Below, piece by piece: positions 22,853 to 30,773 of a stretch of 64,000 nt of DNA. Position 1 is the stretch's first letter; the number at the start of each line of letters is the position of its first letter. Source of the DNA: Paucimonas sp. (GTDB taxonomy: Bacteria > Pseudomonadota > Gammaproteobacteria > Pseudomonadales > Pseudomonadaceae); contig JAIRVG010000006.1 of assembly GCA_031253995.1 (NCBI GenBank), positions 1 to 64,000 of the forward strand. The letters are read 5' to 3'. The position numbers were made by a program, and so were the translations under genes. Below the pieces are notes generated by a model. It was not told the origin of the DNA, searched no databases, and saw only the letters and a list, made by a program, of their open reading frames with translations.

Positions 22853-24019
22853 ATGAGTGGATTCTTCCACGGCGTCACCGTTACCAACGTCGACACCGGC
22901 GCACGCAGCATCGCGCTGCCGTCCTCGTCCATCATCGGCCTGGTCGACACCTTCACCGCAGTCGACAACGTCACCGTCAAGGCCAACGAGCTGGTGCTGA
23001 TCACCAGCGAGCGTGAAGCCGTCGCCGCATTCGGCGCCGACGCGGCGATCACCAGGTCCTGCCAGGCCATCTTCGCCCGGGCCAAGGCGGTCATCGTCGC
23101 CTGCGGCGTGGCCAAGCTGACCGACGCCGCCGAGCAGACCTCGGCGATCATCGGCAGCGTCGACGCCGAAGGCAAACGCAGCGGCCTGCAAGCCCTGCTC
23201 GACGGCAAGAGCCGCTTCAACGCCCAGCCACGCCTGCTGGTCACCCCGAAACACAGCGCCACCCAGGCAGTGGGCACCGCCCTGGTCGCCCTGGCCGACA
23301 AGCTGCGCGGCCTGGCCATCATCGACGGTCCGAACACCACCGACGAAGCCGCCCTGGCCTACGCGGAAAACTTCGGCGCCAAGCGTGCGTTCATGGTCGA
23401 CCCGGGCGTGAAGTACTGGGACACCACCGCCGACGCCACCCTCGACGCACCGGCCTCGGCCTGGGTCGCTGGCCTGTTCGCCTGGACCGACAGCGAGTAC
23501 GGCTTCTGGGCCTCGCCGTCGAACAAGGAGTTCGTCGGCATCACCGGCACCACCCGCCCGGTGGAGTTCCTGGACGGCGACGCGAGCTGCCGCGCCAACC
23601 TGCTGAACAACGCCAACATCACCACCATCATCCGCGACGACGGCTTCCGCCTGTGGGGCAACCGCACCCTGTCCAGCGACCCGAAATGGTCGTTCGTCAC
23701 CCGCGTGCGGACCATGGACATCGTCATGGACGCGATCCTCTACGGCCACAAGTGGGCCGTGGACCGCTCGATCACCGCCACCTACGTCAAGGACGTGACC
23801 GAGGGCCTGGAGAACTTCATGCGCGACCTGAAGGCCCAGGGCGCAATCATCAATTTCGAAGTGTATGCCGACACCGAGCTCAACACTGCCAGCCAGCTGG
23901 AGCAGGGCAAGGTGTACTGGAACATCCGCTTCACCGACGTACCCCCTGCAGAAAACCCCAACTTCCGTGTCGAGGTCACCAACCAGTGGTTGACCGAAGT
24001 CCTCGACCAGGCCGCTTAA
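22853..24019 (+). CDS. Contractile tail sheath protein FI
   Basis: 388-residue subunit of the contractile sheath that surrounds the tube and drives it through the target envelope. Family features: MSGFFHGVTVTNVDTGARSI at the N terminus, GLVDTF, VVSVG-type core replaced by CGVAKLTDAAEQTSAIIG, YALENFGAK-like YAENFGAKRAFMVDPG, SNKEFVGITGT, and the C-terminal NPNFRVEVTNQWLTEVLDQAA used in the inter-subunit handshake. RBS GGAG at 22839-22842. Followed by the tube gene after 13 bases. Confidence 0.95.
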   Translation: MSGFFHGVTVTNVDTGARSIALPSSSIIGLVDTFTAVDNVTVKANELVLITSEREAVAAFGADAAITRSCQAIFARAKAVIVACGVAKLTDAAEQTSAIIGSVDAEGKRSGLQALLDGKSRFNAQPRLLVTPKHSATQAVGTALVALADKLRGLAIIDGPNTTDEAALAYAENFGAKRAFMVDPGVKYWDTTADATLDAPASAWVAGLFAWTDSEYGFWASPSNKEFVGITGTTRPVEFLDGDASCRANLLNNANITTIIRDDGFRLWGNRTLSSDPKWSFVTRVRTMDIVMDAILYGHKWAVDRSITATYVKDVTEGLENFMRDLKAQGAIINFEVYADTELNTASQLEQGKVYWNIRFTDVPPAENPNFRVEVTNQWLTEVLDQAA

Positions 24020-24032
24020 GGAGCAACAACAC

Positions 24033-24542
24033 ATGGCAATGATTCCGCAAACCCTGGCCAACCTGAACCTGTTCGTCGATGGCGTCAGCTTCCAGGGCGA
24101 CGTTACCAGCCTGACCCTGCCCAAACTCGCCATCAAGGTCGACACCCACCGGGTCGGTGGGATGGATGCAGCGATCGAGATCGATCAAGGCATGGAGGCG
24201 CTGAGTGCGTCGTTCAAGACCACCGGCATCCGCCGCGAAGCGCTGAAGTTCTTCGGCCTGGCCGACAGCTCGGCGTTCAACGGCACCTTCCGTGGCGCCT
24301 TCAAAGGCCTCAAGGGCGCGATCACCCCGGTGGTGGTGACCCTGCGCGGCATGCTCAAGGAAGTCGAGATGGGCGACTGGAAAGTCGCCGAGAAACCGGA
24401 GAGCAACCACGTGGTTTCGCTGACCTACTACAAGCTGGAGATCGATGGCCGGCTGATGTACGAGATCGATCCGCTGGGCATGAAACGCGTGATCAACGGC
24501 GTTGACCAGCTCGCCGCCCAACGGACCGCCCTCGGTCTCTGA
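24033..24542 (+). CDS. Tail tube protein FII
   Basis: 169-residue inner tube subunit of the P2 gpFII family, polymerised as stacked hexamers inside the sheath. Starts MAMIPQTLANLNLFVDGVSFQGDV and shows KVDTHRVGGMDAAIEIDQGMEAL and the C-terminal YEIDPLGMKRVINGVDQL, all typical of the family. RBS AAGGAG about ten bases before the ATG. The pair sheath-tube is usually the most strongly translated part of a tailocin. Confidence 0.95.
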   Translation: MAMIPQTLANLNLFVDGVSFQGDVTSLTLPKLAIKVDTHRVGGMDAAIEIDQGMEALSASFKTTGIRREALKFFGLADSSAFNGTFRGAFKGLKGAITPVVVTLRGMLKEVEMGDWKVAEKPESNHVVSLTYYKLEIDGRLMYEIDPLGMKRVINGVDQLAAQRTALGL

Positions 24543-24559
24543 CACAAGGACAAGCTCGT

Positions 24560-24859
24560 ATGACGCAAGCAACGAAAGTACCCGGCTGGATGACCGTCAG
24601 CGCCGAGCGCGTGGTAATCAGGCTCAGCCGTCCAACCGAGGCCAACGGTGTGCAGGTCGACAGCCTGTCGCTGCGGGCACCGACGGTACGGGACCTGCGT
24701 GCCGCGCAGGGTGGCGGCACCGACGACGAACAACGGGAGCTGAATCTGTTCGCCTCCCTGGCCGAAGTCGGCATCAAGGACCTGGAGGGGCTCACCCTCA
24801 AGGACTACAGCCGTGTACAGGCCGGGTATTTTCGCCTGGTGCAGGACGACGAGCTTTGA
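24560..24859 (+). CDS. Tail assembly chaperone gpE
   Basis: 99-residue P2 gpE-type protein that helps the tube assemble on the tape measure. RBS AAGGA at 24546-24550. The sequence SLRAPTVRDLRAAQGGGTDDEQRELNLFASLAEVGIKDLEGLTLKDYSRVQ matches the family pattern (binding of tape measure, DUF-type). It ends at a CTT-TGA site where the downstream E' frame (next entry) can be entered by frameshifting, giving a longer E-E' form. Confidence 0.85.
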   Translation: MTQATKVPGWMTVSAERVVIRLSRPTEANGVQVDSLSLRAPTVRDLRAAQGGGTDDEQRELNLFASLAEVGIKDLEGLTLKDYSRVQAGYFRLVQDDEL

Positions 24860-24860
24860 C
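24854..24860 (+). other. CTTTGAC programmed-frameshift site of gpE/gpE'
   Basis: The last sense codon and stop of gpE read CTT TGA followed by C, the same heptamer as the +1 frameshift site of prfB (release factor 2). Slipping from CTT to TTT opens a frame that stays open for 37 codons. An AGGA lies at 24843-24846. Confidence 0.65.
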
Positions 24861-24971
24861 CCCGCACGCCAGAAGGCGGCAGCGAAGCGGCTCGCCAAGG
24901 AGCTGAACTTCTCTGCCGCCGAGATCATGACCATGTCGTACCCCGACATGGTCTGGTGGCTTACGGACTGA
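24855..24971 (+). CDS. gpE' extension, read by frameshift from gpE
   Basis: In the +1 frame the sequence encodes 37 residues after the gpE Leu, including AAAKRLAKELNFSAAEIM and SYPDMVWWLTD, and stops at 24969-24971. This resembles the C-terminal extensions of E-E' chaperones in P2-like tails. It has no start codon with a usable RBS except an internal Met 14 residues from its end. The fused protein would be about 136 residues. The tape measure gene starts 29 bases after it. Confidence 0.7.
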   Translation, partial: FDPARQKAAAKRLAKELNFSAAEIMTMSYPDMVWWLTD

Positions 24972-25000
24972 GTCCGGGTTTGCACCCATAGGAGGATCAA

Positions 25001-27544
25001 ATGGCGAGCAAGCTGTCATTAGGGTTGGAGCTGGGGATTGGCGGTGCGGTCGGTTCCACGGTGGGTATGGTTTTCAGCATGATCGAAGACCGTCTCAAGA
25101 GCCTGGAGTCGAAGACCAGCCAGACCAAGGCGCTGATGGGCACCATCGTGGAGGCCCAACAGTTGGGCGAGGCTTTCGCGGCTGTCGAAGACAAGGGTTC
25201 GGTAGCCGCGATCACGCTGCAGGATGACCTGGCGAAAATCCACAAGAACCTCAAGGATCAAGGTGTCGACGTCACGCGGCTGAGCGAGAAATACGCTTCG
25301 CTGGGGCGCGTGATGGAGGGTATCGAACAGCAGAAAAAGGGGCATCAGCAGATCGCGGAAGGGAAGGCCGCCATCGCCAATGCCACGGCCCGCTTCAAGA
25401 CGGTCATGGTGCCGATCAAGGCCAGTGCCGACTTCCAGGCGAAAGCGATGGGCCTGGTCGCTGCTGCCGGTGTGCCTGCCGGTGACGAGGCGCGCAAGAA
25501 GCAGGAGGAAATCTCGGCCGAGGCTGTTCGGGTCGGGGAGGAAAGCGGGATGGCCAGTACTGACGTACTGGCGATGATCGGGCAGATGACCGCTGCCGGC
25601 ATGAGCCTGGATAACGCAACGGGGCTTGCGCAGGTCGCTGCGCAGTTCTCGGTCGGCCAGGGACTGGAGGGCAAGGACTCCGCCAAGCTGGTTGCCGCGC
25701 TGGCGACGAAATCCGGGATAACCGACCCCGAGGCGTTGAAAAACGTACTCGGAGGCCTGGCACAGCAGAGCAAGGGCAGCAAGATCGGCATCGCCGAGGT
25801 TACCCAGTCGCTGCCCAAACTGCTGGACGAAATGAAAGAGGGATCCGCCGTTGGCTTGAAGCCGGTCCTTCGTCTGGGGGCGCTGCTGCAAGTGCAAGGC
25901 ACCGCCAAGGGAGGGGCGGAAGAGGGCGTCAAGGAGATCAAGACGCTCATTGCTGCCGACAAGCTTGGCAGCGCCGAAGAGATGCGCAAGGCGTCGGGTG
26001 ACGAGGCAGCGCAAGCGCGCTTTTTGTCGTTGTCCAACGACGCTTCGCAGGGCGGAAGCAAGACCTTCGACGACGACTTCAAGGCTCGCAGCGATACCTC
26101 GGCATACAAGCTCAAGGACGCGGCCAATGCCTATGACGACCTGAAGCGCAGTTACGGCGACGCCATCCGGCCCGCTTCCGATTTCGTCGCGGAAGGTTTC
26201 ACCGCAGTTGCTCGCGAGCTGACCTCGCTGATCAACGGCTCGCAGACACTGGTGCTGGTGGTATCCAGCGTCGCGGCGGGATTCGTGGCGTTGGGGGCAG
26301 TGATCGGTGCCTACAAGCGCGTCAAGGGCGTGGTGGATGTCGGTCGTGGCCTGGTCAAGGAGTTCGGGCGAGGTCGTGGCGATTCCGCAAACGCAGGTGG
26401 CGGCGAGAGTCCTCTGGGTCAACGCAACGGGCCGGTGAGGGTCGTGGTCGTTGGCAACGCCATCCCTGCATCCGTTTCGAGTCTGTCGCGTGGTGGTTCC
26501 TACTCGCCTGGTGGCTATGGACCTTCCCGGGGGCGGCGTGTGTCCTCTTCCTTCACTACGCCTGCAGCGGCTTCGCCCGGTTACCAGGCGCCCATGAGGT
26601 CGTTTGCTGCACCTGCCTACCAGGCGCGTCAGGTATCGAGCGTCCATCAACCATCACAGGCGTCATTCGCATCGTTCGGGCCGCGGACTTCCGTGGCAGC
26701 CCCAGCGCGAAAGTCGTGGGCATCGAAAGTCCTGAGTATGGTTACCGGGTTCGACGATTCCTACTCTTCATTCGGTTTTGCCGGCGGTACATCGCCGGTC
26801 GATCCTCATCCCCCGGCTCAAGCCGCCCCTCGAACAACAGGGGGTGCGAGCAAGGGGCGTGGATTCCTGAAGGCAGTTCCCGGAGGTCGCTTCGTCGACG
26901 CGGGATTGATGGCACTGGATACGTTCCAGACCGCCACCACTACGGAACAGAAAGCCGAAGGCTATGGGGCCGCTGCCGGCAATCTCGGCGGCACCCTGGC
27001 AGGCGCCGCAGCGGGAGCAGCGATCGGTTCGGTCGTACCCATCGTGGGAACGGCGCTGGGCGGGCTCATAGGGGCTGCCTTGGGCGGCATGGCCGGGGAA
27101 GACCTGGGCGGCTGGCTGGGCAAGCGCCTGATGGGCCGCGAGGATACGTCGCCCGCGACCGCCGGCCAGCAGCATCAGGCCAACCGCGCCGCCGGCAGCG
27201 ACGGGTTGGATCCCGATGGTTCCGTTCAGGCCGTCAAGCCCGGGCCAGTGGTGGTACCGCAGATCGGCGTGGTGGCGCAGGCGCTGGCCGCCGAAGCACC
27301 CAATCCCAGCCTGCCTGCTGGCGCTGCCGATGCGCTCAGGGCACCCACCGCCGCCAGTCCGTCCGCGCAGTACTTCACCATTTCGCCGAGCATTCCCATC
27401 ACCGTGCAGGGCACCATCGCCAATCCCGATGACCTGGTCAGCCAGCTGGCGCCAGCGATCCAGCGGTTGTTTGCCGACCTGGTTGCCCAAGCGAACCGCG
27501 GCAACCAGATGTGGGACAACCCTGCCGCCACCTATGTCGCATAA
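25001..27544 (+). CDS. Tape measure protein
   Basis: 847-residue tail-length ruler packed in the tube lumen. RBS AGGAGG at 24990-24995. N-terminal half: helical coiled-coil ruler with ERLKSLESKTSQTKALMGT-like heptads and the phage tape-measure core around GMASTDVLAMIGQMTAAGMSLDNA. A membrane-like segment lies at about 417-440 (LVLVVSSVAAGFVALGAVIG). Residues about 463-580 are low-complexity, rich in Ser, Pro, Gly, Ala. A glycine-zipper segment at about 657-705 (GTLAGAAAGAAIGSVVPIVG) is compatible with insertion into the target membrane. Length should set the tail length. Confidence 0.9.
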   Translation: MASKLSLGLELGIGGAVGSTVGMVFSMIEDRLKSLESKTSQTKALMGTIVEAQQLGEAFAAVEDKGSVAAITLQDDLAKIHKNLKDQGVDVTRLSEKYASLGRVMEGIEQQKKGHQQIAEGKAAIANATARFKTVMVPIKASADFQAKAMGLVAAAGVPAGDEARKKQEEISAEAVRVGEESGMASTDVLAMIGQMTAAGMSLDNATGLAQVAAQFSVGQGLEGKDSAKLVAALATKSGITDPEALKNVLGGLAQQSKGSKIGIAEVTQSLPKLLDEMKEGSAVGLKPVLRLGALLQVQGTAKGGAEEGVKEIKTLIAADKLGSAEEMRKASGDEAAQARFLSLSNDASQGGSKTFDDDFKARSDTSAYKLKDAANAYDDLKRSYGDAIRPASDFVAEGFTAVARELTSLINGSQTLVLVVSSVAAGFVALGAVIGAYKRVKGVVDVGRGLVKEFGRGRGDSANAGGGESPLGQRNGPVRVVVVGNAIPASVSSLSRGGSYSPGGYGPSRGRRVSSSFTTPAAASPGYQAPMRSFAAPAYQARQVSSVHQPSQASFASFGPRTSVAAPARKSWASKVLSMVTGFDDSYSSFGFAGGTSPVDPHPPAQAAPRTTGGASKGRGFLKAVPGGRFVDAGLMALDTFQTATTTEQKAEGYGAAAGNLGGTLAGAAAGAAIGSVVPIVGTALGGLIGAALGGMAGEDLGGWLGKRLMGREDTSPATAGQQHQANRAAGSDGLDPDGSVQAVKPGPVVVPQIGVVAQALAAEAPNPSLPAGAADALRAPTAASPSAQYFTISPSIPITVQGTIANPDDLVSQLAPAIQRLFADLVAQANRGNQMWDNPAATYVA

Positions 27545-27553
27545 GGATCCCTC

Positions 27554-28396
27554 ATGGCCTACATGGAACAACTGCAATCCAGCCTGCGCTCCCTGGTGAC
27601 AGCGGGCGAGGCCGGACGGCGCAGCGCCGATGAAATGCTGGGGCCCTTGAATGGCGCCATCAGCGATGTCACCGGTGCAGCGACCGAACTGGAAAACCTG
27701 CCCTTCGTGGGCGAAGCCATCGGCAAGAAGCTGCAACGCACGATGCGCGCCATCGAGGTGGCGCAATCGACCGTGGGCATGGTCGCCGCGAAATACAACC
27801 AGGCGGTCAGCGTGGTCAGCGAGGTAGAAAGCCGCCTGGAGTCCTTCTCCGAGCAGGCGGGCAAGGCCGCTGCCGCGATCAACCGGGTGGCCGGCAAGAT
27901 CAGTCCCGCGCTGGGCTCGATCCTGCCGACCGGGACCTTCGCACCCGCGACGACCCCGCCGGAAGAAGCGGTCAAGCCTTACCCCCATCTGCTGGTGTTG
28001 CAACCGTTGCCGAGCGGCGAGCCCTTCTACTTCAACCTGGATACTGCGGCGTTCCACCAGTTCAAGCGCACCAAGGGATTCAACTGGGCCGCTCAGGAGC
28101 GTCTGTCGCGCAGCAAGGCGCAGCAGGCGATCGGCCTGGGGGATGACAAGATCACCATCGAAGGTGCGATTTTCCCTGGCTTCAAAGGTGGACTGGGCCA
28201 ACTGCAACGCTTGCGCAGCATTGGCCAGGAACTGCGGCCGCTGAGCCTGACCACCGGTTTCGGGGAGTTTCTCGGGAGCTGGTGCCTGACCAGTGTCAGT
28301 GAAACCCAGGACAGCATCCGCGCCGGTGGCATCCCTGGAAAACAAGCCTTCACCCTGGAGTTCGTGAGCTATGGCAACGATATGCAGAACGTCTGA
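27554..28396 (+). CDS. Tail protein U (gpU)
   Basis: 280-residue tail protein. The C-terminal half (about 145-280) is the P2 gpU family, with PHLLVLQPLPSGEPFYFNLDTAAF, DDKITIEGAIFPGFKGG and GSWCLTSVSETQ. The N-terminal half is an extra helical region rich in coiled-coil heptads (about 1-110), absent from the 160-residue phage gpU. R-pyocins carry the same long form. It is baseplate-hub associated. Its last 26 bases overlap gpX in another frame. Confidence 0.88.
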   Translation: MAYMEQLQSSLRSLVTAGEAGRRSADEMLGPLNGAISDVTGAATELENLPFVGEAIGKKLQRTMRAIEVAQSTVGMVAAKYNQAVSVVSEVESRLESFSEQAGKAAAAINRVAGKISPALGSILPTGTFAPATTPPEEAVKPYPHLLVLQPLPSGEPFYFNLDTAAFHQFKRTKGFNWAAQERLSRSKAQQAIGLGDDKITIEGAIFPGFKGGLGQLQRLRSIGQELRPLSLTTGFGEFLGSWCLTSVSETQDSIRAGGIPGKQAFTLEFVSYGNDMQNV

Positions 28397-28577
28397 AGGG
28401 GACCTGCTCGACACCCTGTGCCAGCACTACTACGGCCATCTGCGCGGCAGCGTCGAGGCGGTACTGGACGCCAACCAGGGACTGGCCGACGAGGTCCAGC
28501 CGTTTCGTGCAGGCGTGCTGATCCGGTTGCCGACGTTGTCCGCGGTCACCGATACCACGGTCCTGCTGTGGGATTGA
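28371..28577 (+). CDS. Tail protein X (LysM-type)
   Basis: 68-residue P2 gpX-type protein with a LysM-like core: GDLLDTLCQHYYGHLRGSVEAVLDANQGLAD and FRAGVLIRLP. It links the hub (gpD) and tape measure. The ATG at 28371 lies within the end of gpU, overlapping by 26 bases; no stronger start is available. The final codons end at TGA followed by an 18-base-spaced hairpin and gpD. Confidence 0.9.
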   Translation: MATICRTSEGDLLDTLCQHYYGHLRGSVEAVLDANQGLADEVQPFRAGVLIRLPTLSAVTDTTVLLWD

Positions 28578-28594
28578 GCCCTTCGCCGTACCAG

Positions 28595-28613
28595 GCCCCG
28601 CCCAGTGCGGGGC
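28595..28613 (+). terminator. Hairpin between gpX and gpD
   Basis: Stem GCCCCGC / GCGGGGC followed by TTGTCTT. As with the other intra-operon hairpins, tail genes continue downstream. Confidence 0.55.
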
Positions 28614-28635
28614 TTGTCTTTTCTGGAGTTTGAAC

Positions 28636-29691
28636 ATGCAACCTGTGTTTCGTATCGTCGCCGACGGCAAGGACATCACCGCGCTGATCAACGACCGTGT
28701 GCTGCTGCTGCGCACCACCGACAAGACCGGCATGGAGTCCGATGACTTCGAACTCAAGCTCGACGATCGCGACAGTGCCCTGGCCTTGCCCAAGCGCGGC
28801 GCACAGCTTGAGGTCTACCTCGGCTATGCCGGGCAGGAGCTGACGCGGTTGGGGCGCTACACGGTGGATCAGATCGACGTTTCCGGGCCGGCCTCGACCC
28901 TGGAGATCCGTGGCAAGGCTGCGGACATGCGTGGCACTGGCAAGACCATCCGTAGCGGTAGCTGGGAGAACGTGTCGCTGCAACAGATCGTCCGCGACAT
29001 CGCCGCGCGCAATGGCTGGCAGCCGCAGTGTCCGGTGACCACCGTGGTTCCCCGGGTCGATCAGCGCGACGAATCGGATTTCAACTTTCTGACCCGCATT
29101 GCCCAGCAGTACGGCTGCACCGCCAAGATCGGCGACGGCGTGTTGCTGGTGTTGCCCAGGCAAGGTGGCAAGAGCGCCAGTGGCAAGGACCTGGGCGTGG
29201 TCAGCCTGGCCATCAGCGATGTACGGCGCTGGAAGTTTCATCTGCAGGACCGGTCTACCGTGAAGGCGGTGCAGACCCGCCATCAGGACCCGGCGACCGG
29301 GCAGCAGAAAACGGTCGAGAAGGAAAACGAGAACAAACCCGAGGATGTCAGCGCGGTGTTCATCGACCGCCACATCTATCCCAACAAGTCGGCCGCCGAT
29401 CAGGCTGCCAAGGCGCGCCTGGAGGCGTTCAAGCGCAGCACCGCCACGGTGTACCTGGAAATGGCCGGGCGTACCGACCTGTTCGCCGAACGCATGCTGC
29501 TCGTGCAGGGTTTCAAGGATGGGCTTGACGGTGAATACCTGATCGACAGCGTCACCCAGACCTTCACCGCCAGCGGCTGGGACACCACCGTCCAGTGCAA
29601 CGGCACCAACCAGGGCAAGTCCACGGCGAAGACGCAGAAAACCAGGCAGACCAAACCGCTCAAGGCCGAGCAAAGCGAGGGCCGGAAATGA
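28636..29691 (+). CDS. Baseplate hub protein gpD
   Basis: 351-residue late control protein D / hub family, the central baseplate ring that carries the spike. I chose ATG 28636 with TGGAG at 28624-28628; a TTG six bases earlier in frame is an alternative. Family features: VFRIVADGKDITALINDRVLLL and TDKTGMESDDFELKLDDRD, GYAGQELTRLGRYTVDQIDV, GKTIRSGSWENVSLQQIVRDIAARN, DESDFNFLTRIAQQYGCTAK and VTQTFTASGWDTTVQC. Overlaps the endolysin by four bases. Confidence 0.93.
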   Translation: MQPVFRIVADGKDITALINDRVLLLRTTDKTGMESDDFELKLDDRDSALALPKRGAQLEVYLGYAGQELTRLGRYTVDQIDVSGPASTLEIRGKAADMRGTGKTIRSGSWENVSLQQIVRDIAARNGWQPQCPVTTVVPRVDQRDESDFNFLTRIAQQYGCTAKIGDGVLLVLPRQGGKSASGKDLGVVSLAISDVRRWKFHLQDRSTVKAVQTRHQDPATGQQKTVEKENENKPEDVSAVFIDRHIYPNKSAADQAAKARLEAFKRSTATVYLEMAGRTDLFAERMLLVQGFKDGLDGEYLIDSVTQTFTASGWDTTVQCNGTNQGKSTAKTQKTRQTKPLKAEQSEGRK

Positions 29692-30239
29692 ATCTGACCG
29701 AAGCCGAACTGTTTCGCATCTATCCCAACGCCCGCTCTACAGCGGGCGTTTTCGTTGCACCGCTGAATGCCGCCATGGCCCACTGGTCGATCGACACGCC
29801 GCGGCGCGTGGCGGCCTTTCTTGCCCAGATCGGTCATGAGTCCGGGCAGTTGCGCTATGTAAAGGAGCTGGGTTCGGAGCAATACCTGGCCCGCTACGAC
29901 ACCGGCAACCTGGCCCTGCGCCTGGGTAACACCCCGGAGGCCGACGGCGACGGCCAGCTGTATTGCGGCCGCGGCCTGATCCAGGTCACCGGGCGCAACA
30001 ACTACCGCGCCTGCAGCATGGCGCTGTTCGAGGACGAACGCCTGCTGGCGCGCCCGCAGATGCTGGAGGAACCCCAGTGGGCCACCGAGTCGGCGGCCTG
30101 GTTCTGGCATTCGCGTGGGCTCAACCAGCTGGCGGATCGCGGTGAGTTCAATCGCATCACCCGGCATATCAATGGCGGCCTGAACGGCCTCGAAGACCGC
30201 CTGAAGCTCTGGGCACGGGCCCGTGAGGTGCTGTGTTGA
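29688..30239 (+). CDS. Endolysin, glycoside hydrolase family 19
   Basis: 183-residue muramidase/chitinase-like lysozyme that degrades peptidoglycan to release tailocin particles. No signal peptide, so it depends on the holin. GH19 features: AAFLAQIGHESGQLRYVKE with likely catalytic Glu51 (and Glu60), YCGRGLIQVTGRNNYR, and WATESAAWFWHSRGLNQLADRG with FNRITRHINGGLNGLEDR. Its ATG overlaps gpD by four bases and its stop lies inside the Rz start. Confidence 0.94.
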   Translation: MNLTEAELFRIYPNARSTAGVFVAPLNAAMAHWSIDTPRRVAAFLAQIGHESGQLRYVKELGSEQYLARYDTGNLALRLGNTPEADGDGQLYCGRGLIQVTGRNNYRACSMALFEDERLLARPQMLEEPQWATESAAWFWHSRGLNQLADRGEFNRITRHINGGLNGLEDRLKLWARAREVLC

Positions 30240-30733
30240 GCCGCCTGCGGATCGTTGGCCTGGCGCTGCTGGTGCTGGCGGCCTGTGCGCTCACCTGGCA
30301 AGTCCAGGAGTGGCGTCATGGTCGCCAGGCAGCACTGCGTGAAGAGGCGTATGCCCGCGAGCGCCAGCGACAGGCGGAAATCGCGACGGTGCAGTTGCAG
30401 GACGAACGACGGCAGCGACTGGCACTGGAGCAGCGCCTGCAGGCCGTCGACCAGACCCACTATCAGGAACTCATCGATGCCCAACAGGCTCAAGCCCGTC
30501 TGCGTGACCGGCTGGCTACTGCTGACCTGCGGTTGTCAGTCCTCCTTGCCAGTGACGCCTCCACCCCCGCTGTGCCTGCCGCTCCCGGCGCCGGCAGCGT
30601 GGTTCATGACCCCCCGCGAGCCCGACTTGACCCGGCGCATGCTCGACGAATTGTCGCCATCGTCGACGACGGCGACCAGGGACTGATCGCCCTGCGCGCC
30701 TGCCAGGCCTACGTGCGCGCGCTGCGCTTCTGA
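30233..30733 (+). CDS. Inner-membrane spanin subunit Rz
   Basis: 166-residue i-spanin that, with Rz1, spans the periplasm and fuses the membranes in the last step of lysis. One N-terminal membrane segment at about residues 5-22 (LRIVGLALLVLAACALTW) is followed by a long coiled-coil region rich in Gln, Arg and Glu (about 30-95). The start is a GTG at 30233 or the TTG at 30236; both overlap the endolysin stop. Rz1 is embedded in the second half in another frame. Confidence 0.85.
   Translation: MLSRLRIVGLALLVLAACALTWQVQEWRHGRQAALREEAYARERQRQAEIATVQLQDERRQRLALEQRLQAVDQTHYQELIDAQQAQARLRDRLATADLRLSVLLASDASTPAVPAAPGAGSVVHDPPRARLDPAHARRIVAIVDDGDQGLIALRACQAYVRALRF
30477..30686 (+). CDS. Outer-membrane spanin lipoprotein Rz1, nested in Rz
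   Basis: 69-residue o-spanin in the +1 frame, wholly within Rz. It has AGGA at 30465-30468 eight bases before its ATG. A short signal region (VTGWLLLTCGCQSS) supplies a lipoprotein Cys, followed by a proline-rich mature segment (LPVTPPPPLCLPLPAPA), the usual Rz1 pattern. Two Cys occur near the expected lipobox, so the modified one is not certain. Confidence 0.8.
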   Translation: MPNRLKPVCVTGWLLLTCGCQSSLPVTPPPPLCLPLPAPAAWFMTPREPDLTRRMLDELSPSSTTATRD

Positions 30734-30773
30734 GTGGTGTAGGGTAGGCGGCAGTTTTTCCAAGGAGGCTGCC

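Larger units (their letters stand above)
15300..30733 (+). other. R-type tailocin (contractile phage-tail bacteriocin) gene cluster
   Basis: Fifteen kilobases between mutS and pncC/recA encode a complete P2-like contractile tail plus regulation and lysis. In order: repressor, holin, collar-like protein, spike V, W, J, I, fibre H, chaperone G, sheath FI, tube FII, E/E', tape measure T, U, X, D, endolysin, Rz, Rz1. The order matches the R-pyocins of P. aeruginosa. There is no capsid, portal, terminase, replication gene, integrase or attachment repeat, so it is a tailocin rather than a prophage. Confidence 0.93.

Noticed and set aside
15300..30733. Intact prophage
   Set aside because: No integrase, terminase, portal, capsid, replication genes or flanking attachment repeats; gene set is that of a tailocin.
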